From positions 1-5,344 of the forward strand of contig CAJCIJ010000377.1 in NCBI GenBank assembly GCA_903970315.1: DNA of 5,344 nt, read 5' to 3'. The first letter of the stretch is position 1; each line of letters starts with the position of its first letter. This DNA is from Actinomycetota bacterium (GTDB lineage: Bacteria; Actinomycetota; Thermoleophilia; Solirubrobacterales; Solirubrobacteraceae). Both the position numbers and the translations under genes were made by a program. This document shows, piece by piece, positions 1 through 5,344 of the stretch. A model generated the notes under the pieces. The model ran no database searches. It was given only the letters and a program-made list of their open reading frames with translations, and was not told the DNA's origin.

Positions 1-824
1 TGCCCGACGATGGGCTCGTTGAGCTCGCCATGATCCTCGGCGACGCAATGGTTCCCGTCGCCGAGGGGGTGCGCCGCCTCGTCGGCGAGGCCTTCCTGCA
101 GCCCGGCGACACCGAGCAGGAGCTGGGGGTGCGCTACGAGCGCGCCGCGCTGGATCTCTTGCCGATGTTGGGCACCTTGCCTCAGTACGTGCTCACGGTC
201 CAGCTGCGCGAGCAGGTCCGCCACGACGTCATCGGCGGCGCCGAGCGTGCCTCCGGACAGCTACCGGGCCAGGTGGCCATGGCGGTGGCCTTCGCCGATC
301 TTGTCGGGTTCACGAGCCTGGGCGAGCGGGTGTCCGGCGCCGAGCTCGCGCAGATGGCGGCGCGTCTGAGCACGCTCGGCCGCGTCGTCGCCAAGCCGCC
401 GGTGCGATTTGTAAAGACGATCGGCGACGCCGTGATGCTGGTGGCCCCCGACGCCGCGCCGCTGGTGGGGGCCATGCTCGAGCTCGTCACGGTTGTCGAA
501 CAGGAGCCAGAGCTGCCGTCGTTGCGCGCCGGCGTTGCATTTGGGCAGGTCATCAACCGCTGGGGCGACTGGTACGGAGGCGCTGTGAACCTGGCCAGCA
601 GAGTGACCGAGCACGCGTTGCCCGGCAGCGTGCTTGTGACAAAGGCCGTGCGCGAAGCAGCCGGCGAGCAGTACTCCTGGTCACGGGCTGGATCGCACAG
701 CTTCAAGAACGTCAGCGGCCGCGTCTCCCTGCACCGCGCGCGCCTGCGCACCACCGAGCGCCGCAGCGGTGTTCGCACAACGGCCGACGACCGCGAGCCG
801 GTGGCCGACCCCGACGCCGGCTAA
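1..824 (+). CDS. Class III adenylyl cyclase with Rv1264-like regulatory domain, 5'-truncated by the window
   Basis: Probably converts ATP to cAMP in the cytoplasm; no membrane segment is visible. The first full codon is at position 3, and the frame is open to the window edge. The ATG at 30 is unlikely to be the start, because the codons before it (PDDGLVELA) align with residues 124-132 of the paralogue at 821-1978; about 120 residues should lie upstream. Counting from that internal Met as 1, residues 1-80 are the end of the regulatory domain and linker (LPGD-like QPGDTEQELGVRY, then LREQVRHDVIGGAER). The catalytic domain runs from about 84 to 240. All six canonical residues are present: metal Asp D90 (FADLVGFT) and D133 (KTIGD), substrate-specifying K129 and D180 (GDWYG), and transition-state N187 and R191 (NLASR). 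It resembles M. tuberculosis Rv1264 closely, from memory. The stop (822-824) overlaps that of the convergent paralogue. The last 30 residues are a charged tail. The fold is secure; ATP rather than GTP specificity is inferred from the Lys/Asp pair. Confidence 0.93.
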   Translation, partial: PDDGLVELAMILGDAMVPVAEGVRRLVGEAFLQPGDTEQELGVRYERAALDLLPMLGTLPQYVLTVQLREQVRHDVIGGAERASGQLPGQVAMAVAFADLVGFTSLGERVSGAELAQMAARLSTLGRVVAKPPVRFVKTIGDAVMLVAPDAAPLVGAMLELVTVVEQEPELPSLRAGVAFGQVINRWGDWYGGAVNLASRVTEHALPGSVLVTKAVREAAGEQYSWSRAGSHSFKNVSGRVSLHRARLRTTERRSGVRTTADDREPVADPDAG

Positions 825-1978
825 CGCTGGCGCGTCAGCCGGCGCCGGCGTGGTGGCGCTCCGGTTGACAGCTCATACAGCGGGATGCGCCCGTCGATCC
901 CCTTCAGGTTGCGCCGGCGGCCGCGGCTCCACTCAAACCGCCCAGAGGCCCGCGTGCGCGTCGGCTCATCGACGAGGATCGCGCGTGGCTTGGCGACATC
1001 GACGATGCGGCTGGCGCGGTTGACAGTGGCGCCGAACCAGTCGCCGAGACGAAACACGGCCGGTCCGTAGGCGGTCCCGGCACGCATGGTGGGGAACTCC
1101 TTGCCCTCTCGCTCAACTCTCCCGGCCAGTGCGCACTCGGCGTCCAGGAGCGCGTCGAGATCGGTGGAGACGAACATGCCGCCGTCGCCAATTGTCTTGA
1201 CGAGTTCCACGGGTGGCTGGGCAACCTCGATGCACATGGCGGCCATGCGCGTTCCAAGCGCCCCCACCTGCTCGGTGGCAACCCGTTCGCCGAACTTTGT
1301 GAACCCCGACAGGTCCACGAAGCACACACCCACCTCGCGCGGGTGCGACAGTGTTCCCGCCTCGCGCTCGGCCCGGCCAATGACGTCGCGGGTGGCCTGC
1401 TCGCGCAGGTGGACTCGCAGGGCCTGCTCAAGCACTGGCGCAAGCTGTGGCGCAAGCTCCTCCACGGCGGCGACATAGCGCATCCCGAGCTCGTGCTCGT
1501 TGTCGCCCGGCAGGATCAGGGCGTCGCCGATGAACGTGCGGATCACGCTGGCCGCCTGCGCCAGCGACTGGCCGATGACGCGTGCGACATCCAGAAGCTC
1601 ATTGCGGGGCAGATCGGCAGCGAGAAAGATCGCCAGCGCCTTGGCGGTGAGGATGTCCTCCTCGGAGAAGGCCTTCTCGCGCGGGCGCGGGTTGGGATAG
1701 CCGAATGCCAGCAGGGCAGCGCGCAGATAGGGCGCCGGCACCCCCGACTTCCGCGCCAGCGCTGTGAGCGTGTACCGTCGGCTGCTGGTCAGTGCGAACT
1801 CAAGGGGCAGCGTCGCCAGACGGCCCTCGCGCACTGCCTCAAGCAGCTGCTCGACCGTGGCGCCGCGCGCCAGGCAGTAGCGCAGCAGCTCGCCACGGGC
1901 TTCACGCTCGGCCGGCGTCGAGGTGCCGGTGTACAGGCGGCGGTCCGCCAGGGGGTCGGTGCGCGCTTTGGCCATCAC
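821..1978 (-). CDS. Class III adenylyl cyclase with N-terminal Rv1264-like regulatory domain, complete
   Basis: A predicted soluble cAMP-forming enzyme of 385 residues, close to the length of mycobacterial Rv1264 and Rv2212 (about 380-400). Residues 1-205 are a helical regulatory domain of the Rv1264 type, ending in a linker with LREQATRDVIGRAEREAG. The catalytic domain spans about 216-370. The metal Asp residues are D222 (FVDLSGFT) and D265 (KTIGD). The substrate-specifying pair is K261 and D313 (GDWFG). N320 and R324 (NRASR) are the transition-state residues, so activity is expected. After D265 the strand reads GGMFV, where the neighbour has AVMLV. The C-terminus is basic (PPRRRRLTRQR). The start is either GTG at 1976-1978 or the ATG directly after it at 1973-1975; no well-spaced Shine-Dalgarno sequence separates them. 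The gene lies 46 bases after the WS/DGAT gene on the same strand, so co-transcription is likely. In this family the N-terminal domain is known to sense pH and to bind fatty acids; that it does so here is inference. Confidence 0.95.
   Translation of the reverse strand: MMAKARTDPLADRRLYTGTSTPAEREARGELLRYCLARGATVEQLLEAVREGRLATLPLEFALTSSRRYTLTALARKSGVPAPYLRAALLAFGYPNPRPREKAFSEEDILTAKALAIFLAADLPRNELLDVARVIGQSLAQAASVIRTFIGDALILPGDNEHELGMRYVAAVEELAPQLAPVLEQALRVHLREQATRDVIGRAEREAGTLSHPREVGVCFVDLSGFTKFGERVATEQVGALGTRMAAMCIEVAQPPVELVKTIGDGGMFVSTDLDALLDAECALAGRVEREGKEFPTMRAGTAYGPAVFRLGDWFGATVNRASRIVDVAKPRAILVDEPTRTRASGRFEWSRGRRRNLKGIDGRIPLYELSTGAPPRRRRLTRQR
825..850 (+). terminator. Candidate hairpin terminator of the plus-strand cyclase
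   Basis: Directly after the TAA at 822-824, bases 825-833 (CGCTGGCGC) pair with 842-850 (GCGCCGGCG). The stem has nine pairs, one of them G-U (828 with 847), around an eight-base loop. Read on the minus strand, that pair becomes a C-A mismatch, so the structure favours the plus-strand transcript. No T-run follows, so it is not a classical intrinsic terminator, although actinobacterial terminators often lack one. It lies inside the last codons of the opposing cyclase, so the pairing could also be a by-product of GC-rich Arg codons. A 12-bp perfect palindrome at 838-849 overlaps it. Confidence 0.35.
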
Positions 1979-2024
1979 CTAGTTCTACAAGAGCCCCCAG
2001 CTGCAGGGGCGCCACCCGCCGGCG

Positions 2025-3497
2025 CTAAACGCTGCTGGGCGTCTCGCCGGGCGTGCGCCGACTTTGAAGCTGCTCCCAGAGATCGGCCAGCGGCGGGTCT
2101 TCCGGCGGTGGCCGACGGATGAACAGGCGCGGTGGGCTCGTCCGCGCCCGGACCAGGAGCTCGTCGATTGCGGCATCGATGTCGCCGGCGAGCTGGTCGA
2201 TGTCTGAAAGCAACTCGCGGTCGGCGTAGACGCCGAAACACGCCCTGTCGCCGACCGTCACCATCCCCACCGAGACGGCGTGGTGTTCCGACAGCGGGAC
2301 CACGGGATAGACGGTTTCCAGCGGACAGCCCATCAAAAACAGCGGACCGGCGGGGCCGGGGATGCTTGAGACGGTGAGGTTGAACGTGCGCGGGCTGGCG
2401 ACCACGCGCGAGATCACCCGCTGCAGCACTCTTGGCGCCTGCTGGGCGGCGCGCAGGGCCACATCGGCGCCCTCGGGCTCGCCGTCGCGCTTGCGCTGTC
2501 GCATCGTCGCGTGCACCGAGTAAAGCCGCCGCAGCGGGTTTGGCTCGTTGCAGGGCAGGGGCACGAACACGAACGAGATGCGGTTGCCCAACAGCTCGTC
2601 GGAGCCGCGCACACTCACCGGGACCATCGCCTTCAGGGTGCCCGGATCCTCTCCACGGCGGATCAGGTAGCTGCGCATGGCCCCGGCCACCGCTGCGAGC
2701 AGCACATCGTTGACAGTGATCCCAAATGCGCTCTTGACTGCGACCAGGTCCTGGAAGGGCCGGTCCACCCACGCCAGCCGTCGCAGCGGCGTCAGGGGTG
2801 CGTTGAGGCCGCTCTCCGGCGCTGCGCGCAGGGCGTTTGAAAGCGCGCGGGCGACGCGGGCGGTGCCGACCGCAGTCCGCTGTCCTGCCCGGGCCGGGGA
2901 GGCCATCAGGCGCACCGTTGCACCCATCAGGCCAAGCCCGTCGGCGGCCCGGTCGCGCACGGCGCGCGCCAGCAGGACCCGGGCCGGCGGTGGCGGCGCG
3001 GCACTGTAGGCGTCAAGCTCCCACGTCTGCTCCTCCGGGGTGGGGTCAAGCAGCAGCGATCCCAGTTCCATCGCGGCCATGCCATCGACCATGCAATGGT
3101 GCATCTTGCCCACGATCGCCAGCGCCCGTTCGTCGGCGTCGTGGCAGATCCACATCTCCCACAGCGGCCGGTCGCGGCGCAACGGCACAGACAGCACCTC
3201 ATCGACCAGGTCCTCCAGTGGGCCCGGTGCCCAGTAGACGTGTCGCTCGACTGCAAACACGGGATCATCGATCCACTCCGGCGCGTGCACGCCGAAGGGG
3301 ACCGCTGCGAGCTTCTGGCGGTAGCGCGGCGCTCGCGCCAGCCGCGACCCGATGTGCTCCCGCAGCGCCGCAAAGGTCGGCGCCGGCGATCCCGGCGGTG
3401 GCGAGAATCGCGCCACCCAGCCGACGTGCATGTGCGCCGCCGGCGTCTCCACCGACAGAAACGATGCGTCCAGGCCCGACAGGCGCGCGCTGGTCAC
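2025..3497 (-). CDS. Wax ester synthase/acyl-CoA:diacylglycerol acyltransferase (WS/DGAT)
   Basis: Transfers an acyl group from acyl-CoA to a fatty alcohol (wax ester) or to diacylglycerol (triacylglycerol), usually at the membrane or lipid-inclusion surface. The protein has 490 residues; the family is typically about 450-480. The N-terminus has the family opening RLSGLDASFLSVETPAAHMH. PLW is at 111-113. The catalytic HHxxxDG motif is H133-G139 (HHCMVDG), with H134 expected as general base. The ND motif is at 263-264 (VNDVLLAAVAG), followed by MVPVSVR at 291-297 and GNRISF at 304-309. The C-terminal WS/DGAT domain includes SSIPGPAGPLFLMG at 377-390. A proline-rich tail from about 453 extends past the usual end. 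The start is GTG, overlapping the TGA of the upstream reductase by four bases (GTGA); no strong ribosome site is seen, so translational coupling is likely. The family call is firm. Preference for wax ester or triacylglycerol cannot be read from sequence, though the upstream reductase favours wax esters. Confidence 0.96.
   Translation of the reverse strand: MTSARLSGLDASFLSVETPAAHMHVGWVARFSPPPGSPAPTFAALREHIGSRLARAPRYRQKLAAVPFGVHAPEWIDDPVFAVERHVYWAPGPLEDLVDEVLSVPLRRDRPLWEMWICHDADERALAIVGKMHHCMVDGMAAMELGSLLLDPTPEEQTWELDAYSAAPPPPARVLLARAVRDRAADGLGLMGATVRLMASPARAGQRTAVGTARVARALSNALRAAPESGLNAPLTPLRRLAWVDRPFQDLVAVKSAFGITVNDVLLAAVAGAMRSYLIRRGEDPGTLKAMVPVSVRGSDELLGNRISFVFVPLPCNEPNPLRRLYSVHATMRQRKRDGEPEGADVALRAAQQAPRVLQRVISRVVASPRTFNLTVSSIPGPAGPLFLMGCPLETVYPVVPLSEHHAVSVGMVTVGDRACFGVYADRELLSDIDQLAGDIDAAIDELLVRARTSPPRLFIRRPPPEDPPLADLWEQLQSRRTPGETPSSV
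3494..3497 (-). other. Four-base stop/start overlap (GTGA) coupling reductase and WS/DGAT
   Basis: On the minus strand, GTG (3497-3495) starts the WS/DGAT and TGA (3496-3494) ends the reductase. The preceding bases (CGGTACCCGAGC) hold no good Shine-Dalgarno sequence, which fits termination-reinitiation by the same ribosomes. It is the strongest evidence that the two genes form one transcript. Confidence 0.9.
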
Positions 3498-4663
3498 GCT
3501 CGGGTACCGGACTGGCTACGCCAGGGCTCGCGCTTGCCCCAGTCGGCCTCCAACGCGTACTCCACGAGCTGGTCGAAGTAGGTGTCCAGGGGGGTCGTTG
3601 CGATGCCCGTGCCGCGCAGGGCCACGCGAGTGCGCCTGTCGTCGAACGTCGCCTTTGCGGTGAAGTAGGGGAAGAAGACCTCCGAGCTGACAAGCGTGCG
3701 GCGTAGCCGCGGATCACGGCTCCCGCGCAGCACCAGGGGGTGAACAACCCGTCGATAGAGCCGCGGGTCAAGCAGGCGCGGTGGCGGCCGCTTGAAGAAT
3801 CGACTCGCCAGCTCCACCACCTCGCCGACGGTCGACACGTTGACGCCGGCCGTCAGGTTGAACGTGGAACCCTCGGCCTCACGGGCGGCGGTCAGGGCAT
3901 AGATGGCGTCGGCGACGTAGTCGACCGGCACTATGTCCACGGGTGTGGCGGCGTGGGCGGGCAGCGCCGCGTAGGCGCCTCGCGCCAACGCGCGCAGCGG
4001 CCAGTAGAGGACGTTGAAGGACGTCGTGAACCCCGTATGGCGCTCGCCCACGACGATGCTGGGACGCAGGATCGTGACCGGCAGATGCGACCGCGCCGCC
4101 ACCACCTCGGTCTCGGCCTCGTACTTGGACTGCTCGTAGGGGTTGCGAAACGACTGGCCAACGTCGAGGTCATCCTCGGAGAAGCAGCCGTCGTGGTCGC
4201 CGCACACGAATGCGGTCGAGACGTAGGCCAGCCGGCGCAGCACCCCGTTTGCGTGACACCGCTCGGCCAGGTCGAGCACCGTCCGCGTGCCCGCCACGTT
4301 GATCGTCCGCGACGCCGCCAGGCCCAGTGAGAACGACACCGAAGCCGCCCCGTGGACGATCTCAGAGACGCGTTCCGCGAGTTGGTCGCGCCGGCGCGCC
4401 AGTCCCATCGCGGGCCGCGTGATGTCGCCACGGAGCCCGATGACCCGACCGGCAAACGGGTGATCGGGGCCATAGAGGCGAGCCAGTGTCAGCTCCACGC
4501 GTTCGGCCGCCTCGCGCGCGTCGCGCGCGCGCACGAGCACGTAGATCGTCCGCGTCGTCCGCTCCAGGTAGCGGGCCAGCACGTGCATGCCTATGAAGCC
4601 GGTGGCTCCTGTCAGGAGCACGCCGTCGGTTGTGCAGTTGTCAGTCAGGGGTCGCGTCAGCAA
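3494..4663 (-). CDS. Extended SDR, fatty acyl-CoA/thioester reductase-like
   Basis: Likely reduces an acyl thioester with NAD(P)H to a fatty aldehyde or alcohol, supplying the downstream WS/DGAT. The protein has 389 residues. The Rossmann motif is G19xxG22xxG25 (TGATGFIG). LVRARD at 43-48 follows the second strand, where an Arg often favours NADPH. Residues 73-130 match the male-sterility/NAD-binding-4 pattern (GDITRPAMGL, VHGAASVSF, INVAGT). The catalytic set is S149/T150 (YVSTAFVCG) and Y176xxxK180 (YEQSK). Residues 240-300 fit substrate-domain patterns (VDIVPVDYVADAI, FNLTAG). It is shorter than the two-domain bacterial alcohol-forming reductases and has no adenylation or carrier domain, so it acts on a preformed thioester; whether it stops at aldehyde is open. 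The start is TTG at 4661-4663, the only usual start between the in-frame stop at 4700-4702 and the Rossmann strand. GGAG at 4674-4677 lies ten bases upstream. Another extended-SDR activity, such as on sterol or sugar substrates, is less likely but possible. Confidence 0.85.
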   Translation of the reverse strand: MLTRPLTDNCTTDGVLLTGATGFIGMHVLARYLERTTRTIYVLVRARDAREAAERVELTLARLYGPDHPFAGRVIGLRGDITRPAMGLARRRDQLAERVSEIVHGAASVSFSLGLAASRTINVAGTRTVLDLAERCHANGVLRRLAYVSTAFVCGDHDGCFSEDDLDVGQSFRNPYEQSKYEAETEVVAARSHLPVTILRPSIVVGERHTGFTTSFNVLYWPLRALARGAYAALPAHAATPVDIVPVDYVADAIYALTAAREAEGSTFNLTAGVNVSTVGEVVELASRFFKRPPPRLLDPRLYRRVVHPLVLRGSRDPRLRRTLVSSEVFFPYFTAKATFDDRRTRVALRGTGIATTPLDTYFDQLVEYALEADWGKREPWRSQSGTRA

Positions 4664-4673
4664 CGGCGAGCGT

Positions 4674-4677
4674 CTCC
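4674..4677 (-). promoter_or_regulatory. Ribosome binding site supporting the TTG start of the reductase
   Basis: Minus-strand GGAG (within CGGAGA) lies ten bases before the TTG at 4663-4661. It is the only Shine-Dalgarno-like element near this start, and the spacing is slightly long. It supports TTG over the internal GTG at 4621-4619, which would begin right at the first Rossmann strand. Confidence 0.5.
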
Positions 4678-4744
4678 GGTGGGGGCCGCGAGTTCGCCGT
4701 CACACCGGCACGGGGGTTGCCCCGGCGACGAGCCAGAGGGGCGC

Positions 4745-4767
4745 GTATGAGGTGCACATACCATGGT
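4745..4767. promoter_or_regulatory. Candidate operator: 17-bp dyad overlapping an 8-bp palindrome
   Basis: GTATGAGGTGCACATAC at 4745-4761 has five-base perfect arms (GTATG/CATAC) and one further inner G-C pair. It overlaps a perfect palindrome, ACCATGGT, at 4760-4767. The site lies roughly mid-way between two divergent genes and overlaps the best candidate minus-strand -10 box. That is a common place for a dimeric repressor such as a TetR or MarR type. No regulator gene is in the window, so the binder is unknown. Confidence 0.35.
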
Positions 4768-4843
4768 GGGGGTTTGCAGCGGCAAGCCGTCCTTGCTCGC
4801 GTAGCGAAAAGGTGACCCGACCGGCGCAAGCTACCGGGCTGGC

Positions 4844-5344
4844 ATGACAGAACCGAGAACCGCCTCCAACCAGCCAGCGCCCGCCGACGGCATCAGCTTC
4901 GGGAGCGCCACCGGCCGCTGGGTGCTCGCCGTGGCTGTGCTGGGCTCGGGGATGACGTTTCTCGACGGCACCGTGGTCAACGTGGCCCTCCCGCACATCG
5001 GCCGCGAATTGAAGACCTCGACGGGAACGTTGCAGTGGATCGTTGACGGCTATCTGCTCACGCTGGCCTCGCTGATCCTGCTGGGGGGCTCGCTGGGCGA
5101 TCGCTACGGGCGCCGTCGCATCTTTACGGTCGGGGCACTGCTCTTCACGGCTGCCTCGCTGGTGTGCGCGATCGCGCCAAGTGCGGGCGCGTTGGTGGCC
5201 GCCAGGATGCTTCAAGGGGTGGGCGGAGCGCTGCTGACCCCCGGGAGCCTGTCGATGATCGAGTCAAGCTTCCGGCCGGAGGACCGAGCGCGGGCGATCG
5301 GGGCATGGTCGGGTCTCGGTGGTGTGGCGTCCGCCATGGGTCCG
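4844..5344 (+). CDS. MFS transporter, DHA2 (EmrB/QacA-like) family, 3'-truncated by the window
   Basis: An inner-membrane, proton-driven exporter of the 14-helix drug:H+ antiporter type. Only the first 167 residues are present, and the frame is open to the last base. After a short polar N-terminus (1-24), helix 1 (about 26-50) carries FLDGTVVNVALPHIG, the DHA2 hallmark with D41 in the membrane. Helix 2 (about 66-83) leads into loop motif A, GGSLGDRYGRRR at 81-92. Helix 3 is about 93-112. Helix 4 begins with the motif B pattern RMLQGVGGALLTPGS at 121-135. The antiporter motif C begins at GAWSGLGGVASAMGP (153-167), where the window ends. The ATG at 4844 is the first usual start after the in-frame TAG at 4802-4804. 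The Shine-Dalgarno sequence is weak (GGGCTGG). The substrate cannot be told from sequence. Its divergent position suggests shared control with the lipid operon, which is inference only. Confidence 0.93.
   Translation, partial: MTEPRTASNQPAPADGISFGSATGRWVLAVAVLGSGMTFLDGTVVNVALPHIGRELKTSTGTLQWIVDGYLLTLASLILLGGSLGDRYGRRRIFTVGALLFTAASLVCAIAPSAGALVAARMLQGVGGALLTPGSLSMIESSFRPEDRARAIGAWSGLGGVASAMGP

Larger units (their letters stand above)
4664..4843. promoter_or_regulatory. Divergent intergenic region between lipid operon and MFS gene
   Basis: These 180 bases separate the start codons of the minus-strand reductase and the plus-strand transporter, so promoters for both should lie here. I could not find a convincing pair of -35 and -10 boxes in either direction. 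The best minus-strand guess is TTGCCG (4785-4780) with TATGTG (4760-4755), at a long 19-base spacing. A short hairpin, CGGGG-GTTG-CCCCG, sits at 4711-4724 in the reductase leader. No open reading frame here looks coding. Confidence 0.55.

Noticed and set aside
30..32. ATG as the start of the plus-strand cyclase
   Set aside because: The frame stays open to the window edge and the preceding codons align with the regulatory domain of the paralogue, so the gene begins upstream.
182..778. 198-codon minus-strand open frame opposite the first cyclase
   Set aside because: No domain is recognisable, and the plus-strand reading holds all catalytic motifs of a class III cyclase.
1992..2009. GCCCC/GGGGC hairpin between WS/DGAT and cyclase as a terminator
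   Set aside because: Only five pairs with an eight-base loop and no T-run on the minus strand. Too weak to claim a transcript end between the two genes.
1343..2122. 259-codon plus-strand open frame across the cyclase start and the WS/DGAT end
   Set aside because: It covers two real minus-strand genes and the gap between them, with no family motif. A shadow frame.
1975..2772. 265-codon minus-strand frame overlapping the WS/DGAT
   Set aside because: It is in another frame of the same strand as the WS/DGAT, which carries clear family motifs. The alternative translation is Arg/Gly/Ala-rich with no motif.
3083..3103. HHCMVDG in place of the common HHAxxxDG-like form as a novel active site
   Set aside because: The essential His-His and Asp-Gly are kept. 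The third position varies within WS/DGATs, so this is ordinary family variation.
2837..3706. 289-codon plus-strand open frame opposite the WS/DGAT and reductase
   Set aside because: It is rich in Arg, Pro and Ala with no recognisable domain, and it runs opposite two well-supported genes. It is what GC-rich coding DNA produces on the other strand.
4807..4815. AAAAGGTGA as the ribosome site of the MFS gene
   Set aside because: It lies almost 30 bases before the ATG at 4844, too far for a Shine-Dalgarno sequence, and the GTG within it is in a different frame.
4700..5215. 171-codon minus-strand frame opposite the MFS gene and the intergenic region
   Set aside because: The plus strand encodes a clear DHA2 transporter here. 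The antisense reading is low-complexity and has no family pattern.

Overview
The window is GC-rich (about two-thirds G+C by eye) and tightly packed. It uses GTG and TTG starts freely. Its protein families point to an actinobacterium: mycobacterial-type class III adenylyl cyclases, a wax ester synthase/diacylglycerol acyltransferase (WS/DGAT), a fatty acyl reductase-like dehydrogenase and a DHA2-type transporter. The phylum is reasonably supported. A closer placement, such as a mycobacterial relative or Thermoleophilia, cannot be made from sequence reading alone.

Layout: (1) 1-824, plus strand, the 3' part of a class III cyclase whose N-terminus lies upstream of the window. (2) 821-1978, minus strand, a complete paralogous cyclase of 385 residues. 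The two genes converge and their stop codons overlap within the four bases 821-824. (3) 2025-3497, minus strand, a WS/DGAT. (4) 3494-4663, minus strand, an extended short-chain dehydrogenase of the fatty acyl-CoA/thioester reductase type, whose stop overlaps the WS/DGAT start by four bases (GTGA). (5) 4664-4843, a divergent intergenic region with a 17-bp dyad. (6) 4844 to the window end, plus strand, the N-terminal part of an MFS transporter.

The three minus-strand genes look like one operon, read reductase, WS/DGAT, cyclase. The gaps are -4 and 46 bases. The first two could form a two-step route: acyl thioester to fatty aldehyde or alcohol, then esterification to wax ester or acylation of diacylglycerol. 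The third is a cyclase with an N-terminal domain like that of Mycobacterium tuberculosis Rv1264, a family whose regulatory domain is known to respond to pH and to bind fatty acids. The most interesting inference is therefore a storage-lipid operon carrying its own lipid-responsive cAMP synthase, next to a second cyclase of the same family. This is a hypothesis from gene order and motifs, not something the sequence proves. No RNA gene, CRISPR array, insertion sequence or origin was seen.
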